Source: an uncultured Marvinbryantia sp.
GTDB lineage: Bacteria > Bacillota > Clostridia > Lachnospirales > Lachnospiraceae
DNA: 64,000 nucleotides
Reading direction: 5' to 3'
Assembly (NCBI GenBank): GCA_947630735.1
Contig: CANRIR010000002.1
Coordinates: forward strand, 1-64,000
The notes under the pieces were generated by a model. The model saw nothing but the letters and a program-made list of their open reading frames with translations, had not been told where the DNA came from and made no database searches. Below are positions 7,235 through 16,520 of the stretch, piece by piece (positions within the stretch are counted from its first letter, which is position 1; every line of letters begins with the position of its first letter). Made by a program: the position numbers and the translations under genes.

Positions 7235-9712
7235 ATGCTTGTTACGACTTTGCACGATAACTGGACCTTCCACTCTTCGCAGGACGGGCGGCCGTACCCC
7301 GCGAAGGTGCCCGGCAGCGTCTATGCGGACCTGCTGGCGAACGGCCTGATGGAGGATCCCTATTACCGGGACAACGAATTGAAATCTCTGCCGCTGATGG
7401 ATCTGGATTACACCTACGAGACCACGTTCGACGTAACGGACGAGCTGCTGTCCTCGGACGAGGTCATCCTGCGCTTCGAGGGACTGGACACCGTCGCGGA
7501 CGTGTTTTTGAACGGCGATATGCTGGGGCACTGTGAAAATATGCACCGCACCTGGGAATATTCGGTAAAGGATCTCCTGAAACCTGCCGGAAATGAGCTG
7601 AAGGTGGTGCTGTATTCGCCCACCAGGTTTATTCAGAAGGCCTACGAGGAGAATCCCATCGAGGGGAGCAGCGACGCCATGCGCGGGTTCCCGCATCTTC
7701 GCAAAGCCCACTATATGTTCGGCTGGGACTGGGGCGCGAGGCTTCCGGACGCCGGCATCTGGCGCGCGGTAAAACTGCTGGGCGTCTCCTGCGCGCGCAT
7801 CGACAGCGTGTACATAGCGCAGAGCCACACGGAGGGCTGCGTGGATCTGGACTTCAAGGTGGATGTGCTGCGCGCCGGAAAGAAAAAGGCGGACAGCTGG
7901 TACTGCGGAGGGGAGCAGAACCACAAGCTGGCCGGGCTGGACTACGCCGTGAAAGTGACGGCACCGGACGGCACGGTGTCCGTGTATGAACATTCCCCGC
8001 AGGAAATTCCCGTTTACAAACCGCTTTTGTGGTGGCCCAACGGCTATGGGGAGCAGCCCCTCTACACGGTGGAGGTCACGCTCATGCAAGACGGCGCGGT
8101 CCTGGACGTCTGGGAGCGCCGCATCGGACTTCGCACCTGCACGGTGAGCAGGCAGAAAGACCAGTGGGGCGAGGAGTTTGCCCAGACCGTGAACGGGGTA
8201 AAGATCTTCGCCATGGGCGCGGATTACATCCCGGAGGACAGCATTCTTGCGCGCTGCAATAGGGAGCGCACTTATGAGCTTCTGATGCAGGCGAAGCTGG
8301 CGAACCACAATGTGGTGCGCGTCTGGGGCGGCGGCATCTACCCGGAGGACTATTTCTACGACATCTGCGACGAGCTGGGCCTGCTGGTGTGGCAGGACTT
8401 CATGTTCGCCTGCGCGGTCTACGATCTGTCGCCGGAGTTTGAGGAGAATGTAACGCAGGAATTTATCGACAACATCAAGCGCATCCGCCATCACGCCAGC
8501 CTGGGCCTGTGGTGCGGGAACAACGAAAACGAGCAGTTTGTGCTCACGGGCGAGTGGGTAACCCACATCCGCCAGAAGGCGCAGTATCTGATGCTGCACG
8601 AATACATTCAGCCGAAGATCCTGAAAGCGTACGACCCCAACACCTTTTTCTGGCCCTCCAGCCCGTCGTCGGGAGGCTCCTTCGACGAGCCCTACGCGGA
8701 GAACCGCGGGGATGTGCACTACTGGGATGTGTGGCACGGGAATAAGCCCATCACGGAATACCGGAAATTCTTTTTCCGCTATCTGTCGGAGTTCGGCTTC
8801 CAGTCGTTCCCGTCCCTGGCCACCTGCGAGACTTTCACAGAGCCGGAGGACCGCAACGCGTTTTCCTATGTGATGGAAAAGCACCAGCGCAACGCCTCGG
8901 CGAACGCCAAGATCATGAGCTATATGGGACAGACCTTCCTGTACCCGACGGATTTCGACACGCTGCTGTACGCCTCCCAGCTTCTGCAGGCGGAGGCCAT
9001 CCGCTACGGCGTGGAACATTTCCGCCGCAACCGCGGGCGCTGCATGGGCACGGTGGTGTGGCAGCTCAACGACTGCTGGCCGGTGGCAAGCTGGGCCTCC
9101 ATCGACTATTTCGGCCGCTGGAAAGCCCTGCACTATTACGAAAAGCGCATGTTTGCGCCGATCCTTCTCTCCTGTGCGGAGGAGGGCGTGCTGACGCAGG
9201 ACGCGAACCCGAACGCGCAGCCCTATGAGGTAAAGAAAGGCATCCATCTGAACGTCTCCAACGAGACTATGAAGGAGCAGAAGGTGCTGGTGCGCTGGTC
9301 TTTGCGCGACGCGAAGGCGCGCGCGCTGGACGAACACAGCTGCGAGCTTGCGGTGCCCTCTCTCTCTGCCGTGTGGCTGGACAAGGTGGATTACCCGGAC
9401 GCCGATCTGTACGGGAACTATGTGAGCTACCAGCTGGAGCAGGACGGGAAGGTGCTCTCATCGGGGAGTGTCATCTTTACCGTGCCGAAGTACTTCCACT
9501 ACGAAGATCCGCAGCTTTCCGTCCGCGTGGAGGGCGACGAGATCGTGGTGGCGGCGGCGGCCTACGCAAGAAGCGTGGAGATCCACAACAGCGACGACAC
9601 GCTGATCCTGGAGGACAATTATTTTGATATAGACGCAGGGGAGCGCCGGGTAAAGATCGTAAAGGGCGAGGCAACCGGACTGAAAGTGCGCAGCGTGTTT
9701 GACATCCGCTGA
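7235..9712 (+). CDS. GH2 beta-mannosidase
   Basis: About 825 residues of glycoside hydrolase family 2: an N-terminal sugar-binding beta domain, an immunoglobulin-like domain, and a TIM barrel with acid/base Glu in WCGNNENEQ (about residue 430) and nucleophile Glu in SEFGFQSFPS (about residue 520). The substrate-typical run HYMFGWDWGARLPDAG favours mannosidase over galactosidase or glucuronidase. There is no signal peptide, so it should act in the cytoplasm on imported manno-oligosaccharides or N-glycan fragments. ATG 7235 is preferred (AAAGGAAG nine bases upstream); GTG 7229 is possible. It is monocistronic, with no sugar transporter or regulator nearby. Confidence 0.9.
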   Translation: MLVTTLHDNWTFHSSQDGRPYPAKVPGSVYADLLANGLMEDPYYRDNELKSLPLMDLDYTYETTFDVTDELLSSDEVILRFEGLDTVADVFLNGDMLGHCENMHRTWEYSVKDLLKPAGNELKVVLYSPTRFIQKAYEENPIEGSSDAMRGFPHLRKAHYMFGWDWGARLPDAGIWRAVKLLGVSCARIDSVYIAQSHTEGCVDLDFKVDVLRAGKKKADSWYCGGEQNHKLAGLDYAVKVTAPDGTVSVYEHSPQEIPVYKPLLWWPNGYGEQPLYTVEVTLMQDGAVLDVWERRIGLRTCTVSRQKDQWGEEFAQTVNGVKIFAMGADYIPEDSILARCNRERTYELLMQAKLANHNVVRVWGGGIYPEDYFYDICDELGLLVWQDFMFACAVYDLSPEFEENVTQEFIDNIKRIRHHASLGLWCGNNENEQFVLTGEWVTHIRQKAQYLMLHEYIQPKILKAYDPNTFFWPSSPSSGGSFDEPYAENRGDVHYWDVWHGNKPITEYRKFFFRYLSEFGFQSFPSLATCETFTEPEDRNAFSYVMEKHQRNASANAKIMSYMGQTFLYPTDFDTLLYASQLLQAEAIRYGVEHFRRNRGRCMGTVVWQLNDCWPVASWASIDYFGRWKALHYYEKRMFAPILLSCAEEGVLTQDANPNAQPYEVKKGIHLNVSNETMKEQKVLVRWSLRDAKARALDEHSCELAVPSLSAVWLDKVDYPDADLYGNYVSYQLEQDGKVLSSGSVIFTVPKYFHYEDPQLSVRVEGDEIVVAAAAYARSVEIHNSDDTLILEDNYFDIDAGERRVKIVKGEATGLKVRSVFDIR

Positions 9713-9796
9713 GATCCGGTGCCGGGATCTGCCGCATGTCCGGTTCCCAAAATGGTTTGACCGGAATAAGAACGATAGAAAAATGAGGAGAAAATT

Positions 9797-11011
9797 ATGG
9801 AAAAAATTGCAATGAAAACGCCGCTGGTGGAGATGGACGGGGACGAGATGACCCGTATTCTCTGGAAGATGATCAAGGAGGAGCTGATCCTTCCGTTTGT
9901 GGATTTAAAGACGGAGTATTATGACCTCGGCCTCGCCAAACGGAACGAGACGAACGATCAGATTACGGTGGAGAGCGCCCAGGCCACGAAGAAATACGGG
10001 GTGGCCGTGAAGTGCGCCACCATCACGCCGAACGCGGCGCGCGTAAAAGAGTACAACCTGAAAGAGATGTGGAAGAGCCCCAACGGCACTATCCGCGCCA
10101 TCCTGGACGGCACGGTGTTCCGAGCCCCCATCATTGTGAAGGGCATCGAGCCGAACGTGCGCACCTGGAAAAAACCCATCACAATCGCCCGTCACGCATA
10201 CGGCGACGTCTACAAATCGGTGGAGATGAAGGTGCCCGGCCCGGGGAAAGCGGAGCTTGTGTTTACCGGAAGGGACGGGGCAGAAATGCGCGAAACCATC
10301 CAGGAGTTTCAGGGCCCCGGCGTTCTGCAGGGCATGCACAACCTGAACAGCTCCATCGAGAGCTTCGCCAGAAGCTGCTTTTCCTACGCGCTCGACACGA
10401 AACAGGATCTGTGGTTCGCCACCAAGGATACCATCTCCAAAAAATACGACCACACCTTTAAGGATATTATGCAGGAGATCTACGACGCGGAGTACGCGGA
10501 CAAATTCCGCGAGGCCGGCATTACCTACTTCTACACACTCATCGACGATGCGGTGGCCCGCGTGATGAAATCCGAGGGCGGCTACATCTGGGCGTGCAAG
10601 AACTACGACGGCGACGTGATGAGCGACATGATTTCCTCCGCGTTCGGCTCCCTCGCCATGATGACCTCCGTGCTGGTGTCGCCGGACGGCTGCTATGAGT
10701 ACGAGGCGGCCCACGGGACCGTGCAGCGCCACTATTACAAACACCTGAACGGGGAGGAGACTTCCACAAATTCCGTCGCCACCATCTTTGCCTGGAGCGG
10801 AGCTTTGAGAAAGCGCGGGGAGCTGGATGGTCTTGCGGACCTTGCCGCGTTTGCGGACAGGCTGGAGGCCGCCACCATCTCGACGATCGAGGAGGGGAAG
10901 ATGACGAAAGACCTGGCGCTCATCACAACCCTTCCCAATGTGACCGTGCTGAACAGCGAGGGCTTTATCAAGGCCGTGCGGGAGAAGCTGGAGACGGGAG
11001 AGCAGGCATGA
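9797..11011 (+). CDS. icd: NADP-dependent isocitrate dehydrogenase (eukaryote-like class)
   Basis: 404 residues; N-terminal MDGDEMTRI, the substrate segment [19 protein letters not shown] (about residue 94) and the [10 protein letters not shown] cofactor region mark the homodimeric NADP enzyme resembling mitochondrial and cytosolic IDH rather than E. coli Icd. It converts isocitrate to 2-oxoglutarate, feeding glutamate synthesis and NADPH. A GAGGAG site precedes the ATG. Its stop overlaps the hydF start (ATGA), so the two are translationally coupled, an unusual pairing of central carbon and hydrogenase maturation genes. Confidence 0.93.
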   Translation: MEKIAMKTPLVEMDGDEMTRILWKMIKEELILPFVDLKTEYYDLGLAKRNETNDQITVESAQATKKYGVAVKCATITPNAARVKEYNLKEMWKSPNGTIRAILDGTVFRAPIIVKGIEPNVRTWKKPITIARHAYGDVYKSVEMKVPGPGKAELVFTGRDGAEMRETIQEFQGPGVLQGMHNLNSSIESFARSCFSYALDTKQDLWFATKDTISKKYDHTFKDIMQEIYDAEYADKFREAGITYFYTLIDDAVARVMKSEGGYIWACKNYDGDVMSDMISSAFGSLAMMTSVLVSPDGCYEYEAAHGTVQRHYYKHLNGEETSTNSVATIFAWSGALRKRGELDGLADLAAFADRLEAATISTIEEGKMTKDLALITTLPNVTVLNSEGFIKAVREKLETGEQA

Positions 11012-12447
11012 GCTTAAATGACACGGCGTCGGCGCAGCGGGTGCACATCGGGTTTTTCGGCGTGCGGAACGCCGGAAAATCCAGCCTGGTGAACGCGGTG
11101 ACGGGGCAGGAGACGGCGCTGGTCTCAGAGGTCAAGGGGACCACCACGGATCCGGTCAAAAAGGCCATGGAGCTCCTGCCCCTCGGGCCGGTGGTCGTCA
11201 TCGACACGCCGGGCATCGACGACGAGGGCGAGCTGGGCGAGCTGCGCGCAAAGCGCGCGCGGCGGGTGCTCAACTACACGGACGCGGCGGTGCTGGTGCT
11301 CGACGCGCAAAAGGGGATGTGCCGGGCGGACCGGGAGCTGACCGCGCTCTTTGAGGAAAAGCATATTCCCTATGCGCTGGCTTACAATAAGGCGGATCTG
11401 CTCCGCGAACAAAAGAGAGATGCGGACGGCGGCAACGCCCTGTATGTCAGCGCGAAGACCGGCGAGAACATCCGTGAGCTGAAGGAGCTGATCGCGCGGA
11501 TCGCGAAGCAGGAGGAGAACCCAAAGCACATCGCGGCGGATCTGCTCGCGCCGGGGGATGTGGCGGTGCTGGTGGTGCCTATCGATTCCGCCGCGCCGAA
11601 GGGCAGGCTGATCCTGCCGCAGCAGCAGACCATCCGCGATCTCCTCGATGCGGGCGTGTCGGCGCTGGTCACGCGCGAGAGCGAGCTGAAGGAGACCCTC
11701 GCCTTCTTAAAAAAGAAACCCGGCCTTGTGATCACGGATTCGCAGGTGTTCGGGCCGGTTTCGAAAATGACGCCGCCGGACATTCCGCTGACGTCGTTTT
11801 CCATATTGTTTGTGCGCTACCGCGGGGACTTAAATGAGGCGGTCCGCGGGGCCGCCATGCTCGACCGCCTGAAGGACGGCGACACGGTGCTGATCGCGGA
11901 GGGCTGCACCCACCACCGCCAGTGCGACGACATCGGGACGGTCAAGCTGCCGCGGTGGATCCGGGAGTATGTGTCGGCGCGCAGAAGGACAGAAAGTGCC
12001 GGCGCACACGGCGCAGACGAAAAAAACGACGTTGAGCGCGGCGCAGACAGAAGCAGCGGCGGCGTGCGAGGGGCGGACGAGAGCAGCGGCGGCGTGTGCG
12101 GAGTGAACGAGAGCAGCGGCGGCGTGTGCGGGACGGAGAAAAGCAGCAGCGACGTGTGCGGGACGGAGAAAAGCAGCAGCGGCGTGCGTGGAGTGGACAT
12201 CCGCTTCGAATTTTCTTCCGGCATGGATTTCCCGGAGGATCTCTCCAGGTACGCGCTGATCGTGCACTGCGGGGGCTGTATGCTGAACGGCCGCGAGATG
12301 CAGTACCGCGTGCGCCAGGCGGTGGACGCGGGCGTGCCGATCACGAACTACGGCATCGCGATCGCGCAGATGCACGGCATTTTGAGGCGCAGCCTCGGGC
12401 CGTTTCCGGAGGCGTTAAGGCTGCTGGACGGGCAGGGCGCGCGTTGA
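11008..12447 (+). CDS. hydF: [FeFe]-hydrogenase maturation GTPase HydF with repeat insertion
   Basis: 479 residues: N-terminal TrmE/Era-type GTPase ([26 protein letters not shown]), a dimerisation domain and a C-terminal cluster domain with CTH (Cys300, His302) and HCGGC (His420-Cys424). HydF is the scaffold that assembles and delivers the 2Fe unit of the H-cluster. As I recall, the gap between CTH and HCGGC is usually about 46-53 residues; here it is 117, because a low-complexity segment is inserted, including five 10-residue repeats at residues 349-397. No hydE, hydG or hydrogenase gene is in the window. Confidence 0.93.
   Translation: MSLNDTASAQRVHIGFFGVRNAGKSSLVNAVTGQETALVSEVKGTTTDPVKKAMELLPLGPVVVIDTPGIDDEGELGELRAKRARRVLNYTDAAVLVLDAQKGMCRADRELTALFEEKHIPYALAYNKADLLREQKRDADGGNALYVSAKTGENIRELKELIARIAKQEENPKHIAADLLAPGDVAVLVVPIDSAAPKGRLILPQQQTIRDLLDAGVSALVTRESELKETLAFLKKKPGLVITDSQVFGPVSKMTPPDIPLTSFSILFVRYRGDLNEAVRGAAMLDRLKDGDTVLIAEGCTHHRQCDDIGTVKLPRWIREYVSARRRTESAGAHGADEKNDVERGADRSSGGVRGADESSGGVCGVNESSGGVCGTEKSSSDVCGTEKSSSGVRGVDIRFEFSSGMDFPEDLSRYALIVHCGGCMLNGREMQYRVRQAVDAGVPITNYGIAIAQMHGILRRSLGPFPEALRLLDGQGAR
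12052..12198 (+). repeat. In-frame 30-bp tandem repeat in hydF
   Basis: Five units with period 30 bp start at 12052, 12082, 12112, 12142 and 12172. Each encodes a ten-residue unit of type [10 protein letters not shown]; units 2, 3 and 4 are closest to each other. The reading frame is kept, so copy-number change alters only linker length. Confidence 0.9.
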
Positions 12448-12540
12448 AAAATTGTCACGTTTTTTTCACAGATTTCTCACAAAAACGGATGTTGAGTATG
12501 GTACAATCAGAACATCAAACATTGCAAGGGGGAATTTCTG

Positions 12541-13278
12541 ATGAAAAGAAAGCTAAGATACACAAGCAGGAGCCTGGCGGCGAGAGCCGCGGCGTTGGGA
12601 TGCCTGTTTTCCCTGATCGGATGCGGGGTCTGCGCGCAGGACGCGCCTGCGGACGAGCCGCTCATCGCGGAGGCGGGATATTCGGTGGCCCTGATGGACG
12701 CGGGCGTGGACGAGGCGGACGCGGAGCGCCTGCAGACGCGGCGCGAGCGGGATGACCGCGAAGACGTGGTGGAGATCGAGTTCTACTACGACAACAACGA
12801 ATACGAGTACACCATCCGCTGCGAGGACGGCATGATCCTGGAATGGCAGGTGGAGGGCCGGAATGTGAACGATGCCCAGGCGGAGCTTAGCCTGCAGAGG
12901 GCGGACAGCGGCGCGGACACGGCCGCGAACAGCGCATCCGGCGCGGACGACGTATCCGGCGATGCCGCGAACGGCGCTGCAGACAACACCGCGGGTAATG
13001 CGGCGGACAACACTGCGGACGGGCAGAAGAGCGGTACGGCTGCGGACGGCGCTGTCATAACCGCCGACGGCACGGTGCTGATCGGCCTTGCCAGAGCAAA
13101 AGAGATCGTTCAGAACGAGATCGGAAGCGCCGATCTGGAGTTTACCAAGATCCACTTTGAGCTGGACGGCAAGAGATTCTACGAATACGAGTTTGAGTTC
13201 TATGACGGCAGACGCGAGTACGAGTGCACGGTGGACGCCGAGACCGGCGATCTGATCCATCTGGAGATGGACGACTGA
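12541..13278 (+). CDS. Lipoprotein with two PepSY domains
   Basis: 245 residues. The N-terminus is basic, then hydrophobic, with a lipobox-like LIGC (Cys about residue 24), so lipid anchoring outside the membrane is likely. Two PepSY-like repeats follow: residues 65-105 (VEIEFYYDNNEYEYTIRCEDG) split here as VEIEFYYDN and YEYTIRCEDG, and 180-245 with EFEFYDGRREYECTVDAETG. Between them lies an Ala/Asp/Asn-rich, degenerate repeat linker (about 110-165). PepSY domains often inhibit peptidases or sense envelope signals; the role here is unknown. A possible -10 TACAAT is at 12502-12507. Nothing downstream is co-directional. Confidence 0.75.
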   Translation: MKRKLRYTSRSLAARAAALGCLFSLIGCGVCAQDAPADEPLIAEAGYSVALMDAGVDEADAERLQTRRERDDREDVVEIEFYYDNNEYEYTIRCEDGMILEWQVEGRNVNDAQAELSLQRADSGADTAANSASGADDVSGDAANGAADNTAGNAADNTADGQKSGTAADGAVITADGTVLIGLARAKEIVQNEIGSADLEFTKIHFELDGKRFYEYEFEFYDGRREYECTVDAETGDLIHLEMDD

Positions 13279-13351
13279 GCCATCGATCCGTTCCGCACGA
13301 AATTGGATGGCGGAACCGGCAGGAAGAAGCGCAGCAGACGTTTTTAGAACA

Positions 13352-13771
13352 TTATTTTCGAAATACCAGAAATTTGCTGAGCACATAGTTCGCCACGGTT
13401 ACCAGCACCTGAACGATCAGCTTTGCGATCTTGTCGTTCATGCCCAGCAGGGTAACCATCAAAAACATGCAGGCCATGTCCATAAAGAGCGTGGCCAGCC
13501 GGGAAGCAAAAAATGCAGCCGCCTCTTTGAGGCGGTTTGTATTTTTGCTCTCAAACACATATCTGCGGTTCGTCAGGTAGGCAAAGGTTACGGCCGCCAC
13601 CCAGGACAGCACATTCGCGGCCTGCAGCTGGATGGCATTGTCCGGGTCCAGAAAGGTCAGCACGCAGCCGTAGTAGACGGAGAGGCTTACCACCGTGGTG
13701 AGCACGCCCACGATGAGGTAGCGGATCAGCTCCCGGTATTTTTGGCAGAACGCCGCAATCTTGTCTTTCAT
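13352..13771 (-). CDS. GtrA family membrane protein
   Basis: 139 residues, four predicted membrane helices, with the GtrA features FLIVGxxTT-like start (IRYLIVGVLTTVVS), a middle VAAVTFAYLTNRRYVF segment and the C-terminal NYVLSKFLVFRK. GtrA proteins are thought to help flip undecaprenyl-phosphate sugars used to decorate surface polymers. It has its own strong promoter on the minus strand and converges with the PepSY gene. No glycosyltransferase is adjacent, so its substrate is unknown. Confidence 0.88.
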   Translation of the reverse strand: MKDKIAAFCQKYRELIRYLIVGVLTTVVSLSVYYGCVLTFLDPDNAIQLQAANVLSWVAAVTFAYLTNRRYVFESKNTNRLKEAAAFFASRLATLFMDMACMFLMVTLLGMNDKIAKLIVQVLVTVANYVLSKFLVFRK

Positions 13772-13821
13772 AATATCCCCACCTTTTCCCGGAAATCATT
13801 GAAAATTGTTGTTCAGGGAAT

Positions 13822-13850
13822 ATTATAGTAGGGGATTTTTTTTCTGTCAA
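13822..13850 (-). promoter_or_regulatory. Promoter of the gtrA-like gene
   Basis: Read on the minus strand: TTGACA (13850-13845), 17-nt spacer, TATAAT (13827-13822), a full consensus sigma-A promoter. The -35 lies two bases from the end of the upstream small membrane-protein gene, so gtrA is expressed separately from it. Confidence 0.88.
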
Positions 13851-13851
13851 T

Positions 13852-14106
13852 TTACATCGGCATGTTTTTTTCCAGAACCTCGATGCAGCGCTCCAGGCGC
13901 GCGATGCGCCTCTGCTGCAGGAAAACCGTGGCCGGGAAACCCACGGCGTAGATGAAGGAGAGCGCGAGCACCTTCCAGATGTCCGCGCGCGACTGAATGC
14001 CGGTGGAGAACGCATAGGCCAGATTTACAAACAGAATATAGATATAAGTTCCGACGAGCAGAAAATAGCCCGCCGCACAGAAAAATTTTTTGATCTTCTT
14101 TTGCAT
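13852..14106 (-). CDS. Small two-helix membrane protein, unknown function
   Basis: 84 residues: a basic start MQKKIKKFF, two hydrophobic helices (about 9-30 and 43-62) and a basic, possibly coiled C-terminus (QQRRIARLERCIEVLEKNMPM). I do not recognise a family. It is transcribed divergently from an XRE regulator. Its promoter spacer is filled by a perfect palindrome, so it is probably the regulator's target. GAGGTGAT precedes the start. Confidence 0.7.
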   Translation of the reverse strand: MQKKIKKFFCAAGYFLLVGTYIYILFVNLAYAFSTGIQSRADIWKVLALSFIYAVGFPATVFLQQRRIARLERCIEVLEKNMPM

Positions 14107-14128
14107 GGAAACATCACCTCTGAAAATA

Positions 14129-14175
14129 ATTTTAGCGAATTAATCGCTAAAATGCAATAGTAAATATTTCGCTAA
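14129..14175 (-). promoter_or_regulatory. Minus-strand promoter with palindromic operator
   Basis: On the minus strand TTGCAT (14157-14152), 17 nt, TAAAAT (14134-14129). The palindrome TTTTAGCGA-ATTAA-TCGCTAAAA (14130-14152) fills the spacer and covers the -10. A third TCGCTAA half-site lies at 14169-14175, just before a plus-strand -10 candidate TATGAT (14178-14183) for the XRE gene. A repressor bound here would block the small membrane gene and perhaps its own gene. Confidence 0.7.
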
Positions 14176-14202
14176 GATATGATACATCACGAGGTGAGGA
14201 TG

Positions 14203-14433
14203 ATGTACCGGAGGATCAGGGATTTACGTGAAGATGCGGACCTTACACAGAAGAATCTTGGCGAGATTCTGCATTGCAGTCAGCGGATATACAGCAATTA
14301 CGAGCGCGGGGACGTAGATATACCCACGCAGACATTAATCCAGATAGCAAAGTTCCACGGCACGAGCGTGGATTATCTGCTCGGCCTCACAGACCAGAAA
14401 AAGCCTTACCCGAAAAAGAAAAGCAAAGAATAA
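14203..14433 (+). CDS. XRE-family helix-turn-helix regulator
   Basis: About 76 residues, essentially one HTH_3 domain: IRDLREDADLTQKNLGEIL, then SQRIYSNYERGDVDIPTQTL, with the common YLLGLTD ending. ATG 14203 is preferred over 14179 because GAGGTG sits six bases upstream and the TATGAT -10 candidate overlaps 14179. It probably represses from the TTAGCGA/TCGCTAA operator between it and the divergent membrane-protein gene. No partner toxin or protease gene is present, so a toxin-antitoxin or phage role is not supported. Confidence 0.85.
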   Translation: MYRRIRDLREDADLTQKNLGEILHCSQRIYSNYERGDVDIPTQTLIQIAKFHGTSVDYLLGLTDQKKPYPKKKSKE

Positions 14434-14439
14434 CGGCTG

Positions 14440-16395
14440 TCACTCCTCGGACATCAGCGCCTCCCATACTTCGTAAAGCCTCTCCAGTTCCTGTGAGATC
14501 GTATTTTTTTCCTGATTGAATCCCATACATTTTTCAACATCCGAGTAAATTTCAGGCTGGATGAGCAGCGCGTCTATCTCGGCGTTTCGCGTCTCCAGCT
14601 GCTGGATCTGCTCCTCAGTCTTTTTCAGGTCATTCTGCCGCTTGCGCAGTCTGGCCTGTTCTTCTTTCTGCTGCTTCCAGTCGAGCCTGCCGTCGTTCGC
14701 CGCGTTCCGGCTTTCGCCCGCGGCGGATGACGCGCCGAACAGGCCTCCCGGACGGGTTCCCGCGGCCTGCGGGGCATAGATGCCCGTCAGCTCTTCCCGC
14801 TTTTCCAGATAGTAGTCGTAATTTCCGATGTAGTTGACCAGCGTGTTCCCCGTAAGCTCCAGGATGCGCGTCGCGGTCTCGTTGATGAAATAGCGGTCGT
14901 GGGACACGTAGAGCACGGTGCCCGTATAATTTTTCAGGGCGCTCTCCAGAATCTCCTTGGAGACGATGTCCAGATGGTTGGTGGGCTCGTCCAGGATCAG
15001 GAAGTTGGCCTGGGAGAGCATCAGCCTGGCGAGGGAGAGGCGGCCCCGCTCGCCGCCGCTTAAATCGGACACGCGCTTGAACGCGTCGTCCCCCGTGAAC
15101 AAGAAGGAGGCGAGCACGTTGCGGATCTGCGTGTTGGTAAGGTTCGGGTAGGCGTCGGAGAGCTCCTCAAAAAGGGTTTTCTCCATGTGGAGCACATGGT
15201 GCTCCTGGTCGTAGTAGCCGATATGTACCCGGCTCCCCAGGGCAAAGGATCCGGCGTCCGCCGTCTCCACGCCGTTTAAGATCTTTAGAAGCGTGGTCTT
15301 CCCGGTGCCGTTGTCCCCGATGATGGCCACCTTTTCCCCGCGGCGGATCTCAAAATTCAGATCCGAGAACAGCCGGAGGCTGCCGAAAGATTTGGCGAGC
15401 CCCTCCACCCGCAGCACGTCGTTGCCGCTCTCGATATGGGGCTCCAGCCGGATCTTCATCTCGCTCGGCACATCGGCGGGCCGCTCCAGGCGCTCCACCT
15501 TGTCCAGCGCTTTCACGCGGCTTTCCGCGCGGCGGATGCTCTTTTCCCGGTTGAAAGAGCGCAGCTTCGCGATGACCTCCTCCTGGCGGCGGATCTCCTG
15601 CTGCTGGTTGAGATAGGCCTTGATCTGCGTCTCGCGCAGCTGCTGCTTTTTCTTTGCGTAGTCGCTGTAATTGCCCGGGAATACGGTGCCTTTTCCGTTG
15701 TCGATCTCGATGATCTTGGTGACCACCTTGTTCAGGAAATACCGGTCGTGGGCCACAATGACCACGGCACCCGGGTAATTCTGCAGATAGGTCTCCAGCC
15801 AGGCGATGGAATTCATGTCCAGATGGTTGGTGGGCTCGTCCAGCAGGATGATGTCCGGGCGCGCGAGCAGAAGCTTCCCCAGGGCCACACGGGTCTTCTG
15901 GCCGCCGGAGAGGGTGTCCACCGCTTTTTGAAACTCGCTCTCCCCAAACCCCAGGCCCTTTAAGATGCCCGTGACCTCGCTTTCGCAGGCGTAGCCGTTC
16001 TGGTTCTCAAATTCCGTGCACATGCGGTTGTAGGTCTCCAGGGCTTCGTTCAGGGCGTCGCCCTCCAGACCTTTCATGTCCCGCTCCAGGGCGCGGATGC
16101 GCTGCTCCAGCTCCAGCACGCTCTGGCGCGTGGAGAGAAGCTCCTCATAGATGGTGCGGCCGCCGGACACGGCGTCGTGCTGGGACAGGTAGCCCACGGA
16201 AGCGCCGCGCGCAAAGACGGCTTCCCCCTTGTCGGGCGCAAGCTGCCGCATAATGATTTTCAGGAGCGTGGACTTTCCCGCGCCGTTGATGCCGACGATG
16301 GCGGCCTTCTCCCTGTCTTCTATATGGAAGGAAATATCTTTTAGGATTTCCTCTGTTCCAAACGCTTTGGATATGTGATGGCATGTTAAGATCAT
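14440..16395 (-). CDS. ABC-F family ATPase (YdiF-like)
   Basis: 651 residues, two ABC domains in one chain without membrane helices: Walker A GINGAGKST (about residue 35) and GDNGTGKTT (about 360), signatures LSGGQKTR and LSGGERGR, and Walker B LLDEPTNHLD twice. A long charged linker of the ABC-F interdomain type lies between, and a C-terminal coiled coil (about 580-640) follows. ABC-F proteins act on ribosomes, as translation factors or antibiotic-protection proteins; this one looks like a housekeeping YdiF-type member rather than a resistance variant. It converges on the XRE gene with a 6-bp gap. Confidence 0.9.
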   Translation of the reverse strand: MILTCHHISKAFGTEEILKDISFHIEDREKAAIVGINGAGKSTLLKIIMRQLAPDKGEAVFARGASVGYLSQHDAVSGGRTIYEELLSTRQSVLELEQRIRALERDMKGLEGDALNEALETYNRMCTEFENQNGYACESEVTGILKGLGFGESEFQKAVDTLSGGQKTRVALGKLLLARPDIILLDEPTNHLDMNSIAWLETYLQNYPGAVVIVAHDRYFLNKVVTKIIEIDNGKGTVFPGNYSDYAKKKQQLRETQIKAYLNQQQEIRRQEEVIAKLRSFNREKSIRRAESRVKALDKVERLERPADVPSEMKIRLEPHIESGNDVLRVEGLAKSFGSLRLFSDLNFEIRRGEKVAIIGDNGTGKTTLLKILNGVETADAGSFALGSRVHIGYYDQEHHVLHMEKTLFEELSDAYPNLTNTQIRNVLASFLFTGDDAFKRVSDLSGGERGRLSLARLMLSQANFLILDEPTNHLDIVSKEILESALKNYTGTVLYVSHDRYFINETATRILELTGNTLVNYIGNYDYYLEKREELTGIYAPQAAGTRPGGLFGASSAAGESRNAANDGRLDWKQQKEEQARLRKRQNDLKKTEEQIQQLETRNAEIDALLIQPEIYSDVEKCMGFNQEKNTISQELERLYEVWEALMSEE

Positions 16396-16520
16396 AGTTT
16401 TTCCCGCTTCTTTGTTTTATTCCAGGATAGTTTAACACATCCTTGCAATTTCTACTAGCTTTTTTATGAGAAATGAAGTAAAATAAATCTTTAGTTGAAT
16501 GATACGCAGGAGGGTTCAGG

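Noticed and set aside
6986-9337. 783-codon open frame on the minus strand opposite the beta-mannosidase gene
   Set aside because: It is a shadow of GC-rich codons in the plus-strand gene. The translation is Arg/His/Val-rich with no recognisable motif, and the plus frame has clear GH2 catalytic motifs.
12052-12198. CRISPR-like array
   Set aside because: The units are contiguous, 30 bp, in frame and without spacers; they are coding tandem repeats of hydF.
12448-12540. Rex operator in the run of TTTTTTTCACAG and TTCTCACAAAA
   Set aside because: The halves do not form the TTGTGAA-N4-TTCACAA palindrome, and the gene downstream is a PepSY lipoprotein.
16396-16520. Lysine riboswitch upstream of aspartate kinase
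   Set aside because: The 125-bp gap is too short for the aptamer and shows none of its conserved segments. It also carries the divergent ABC-F start.
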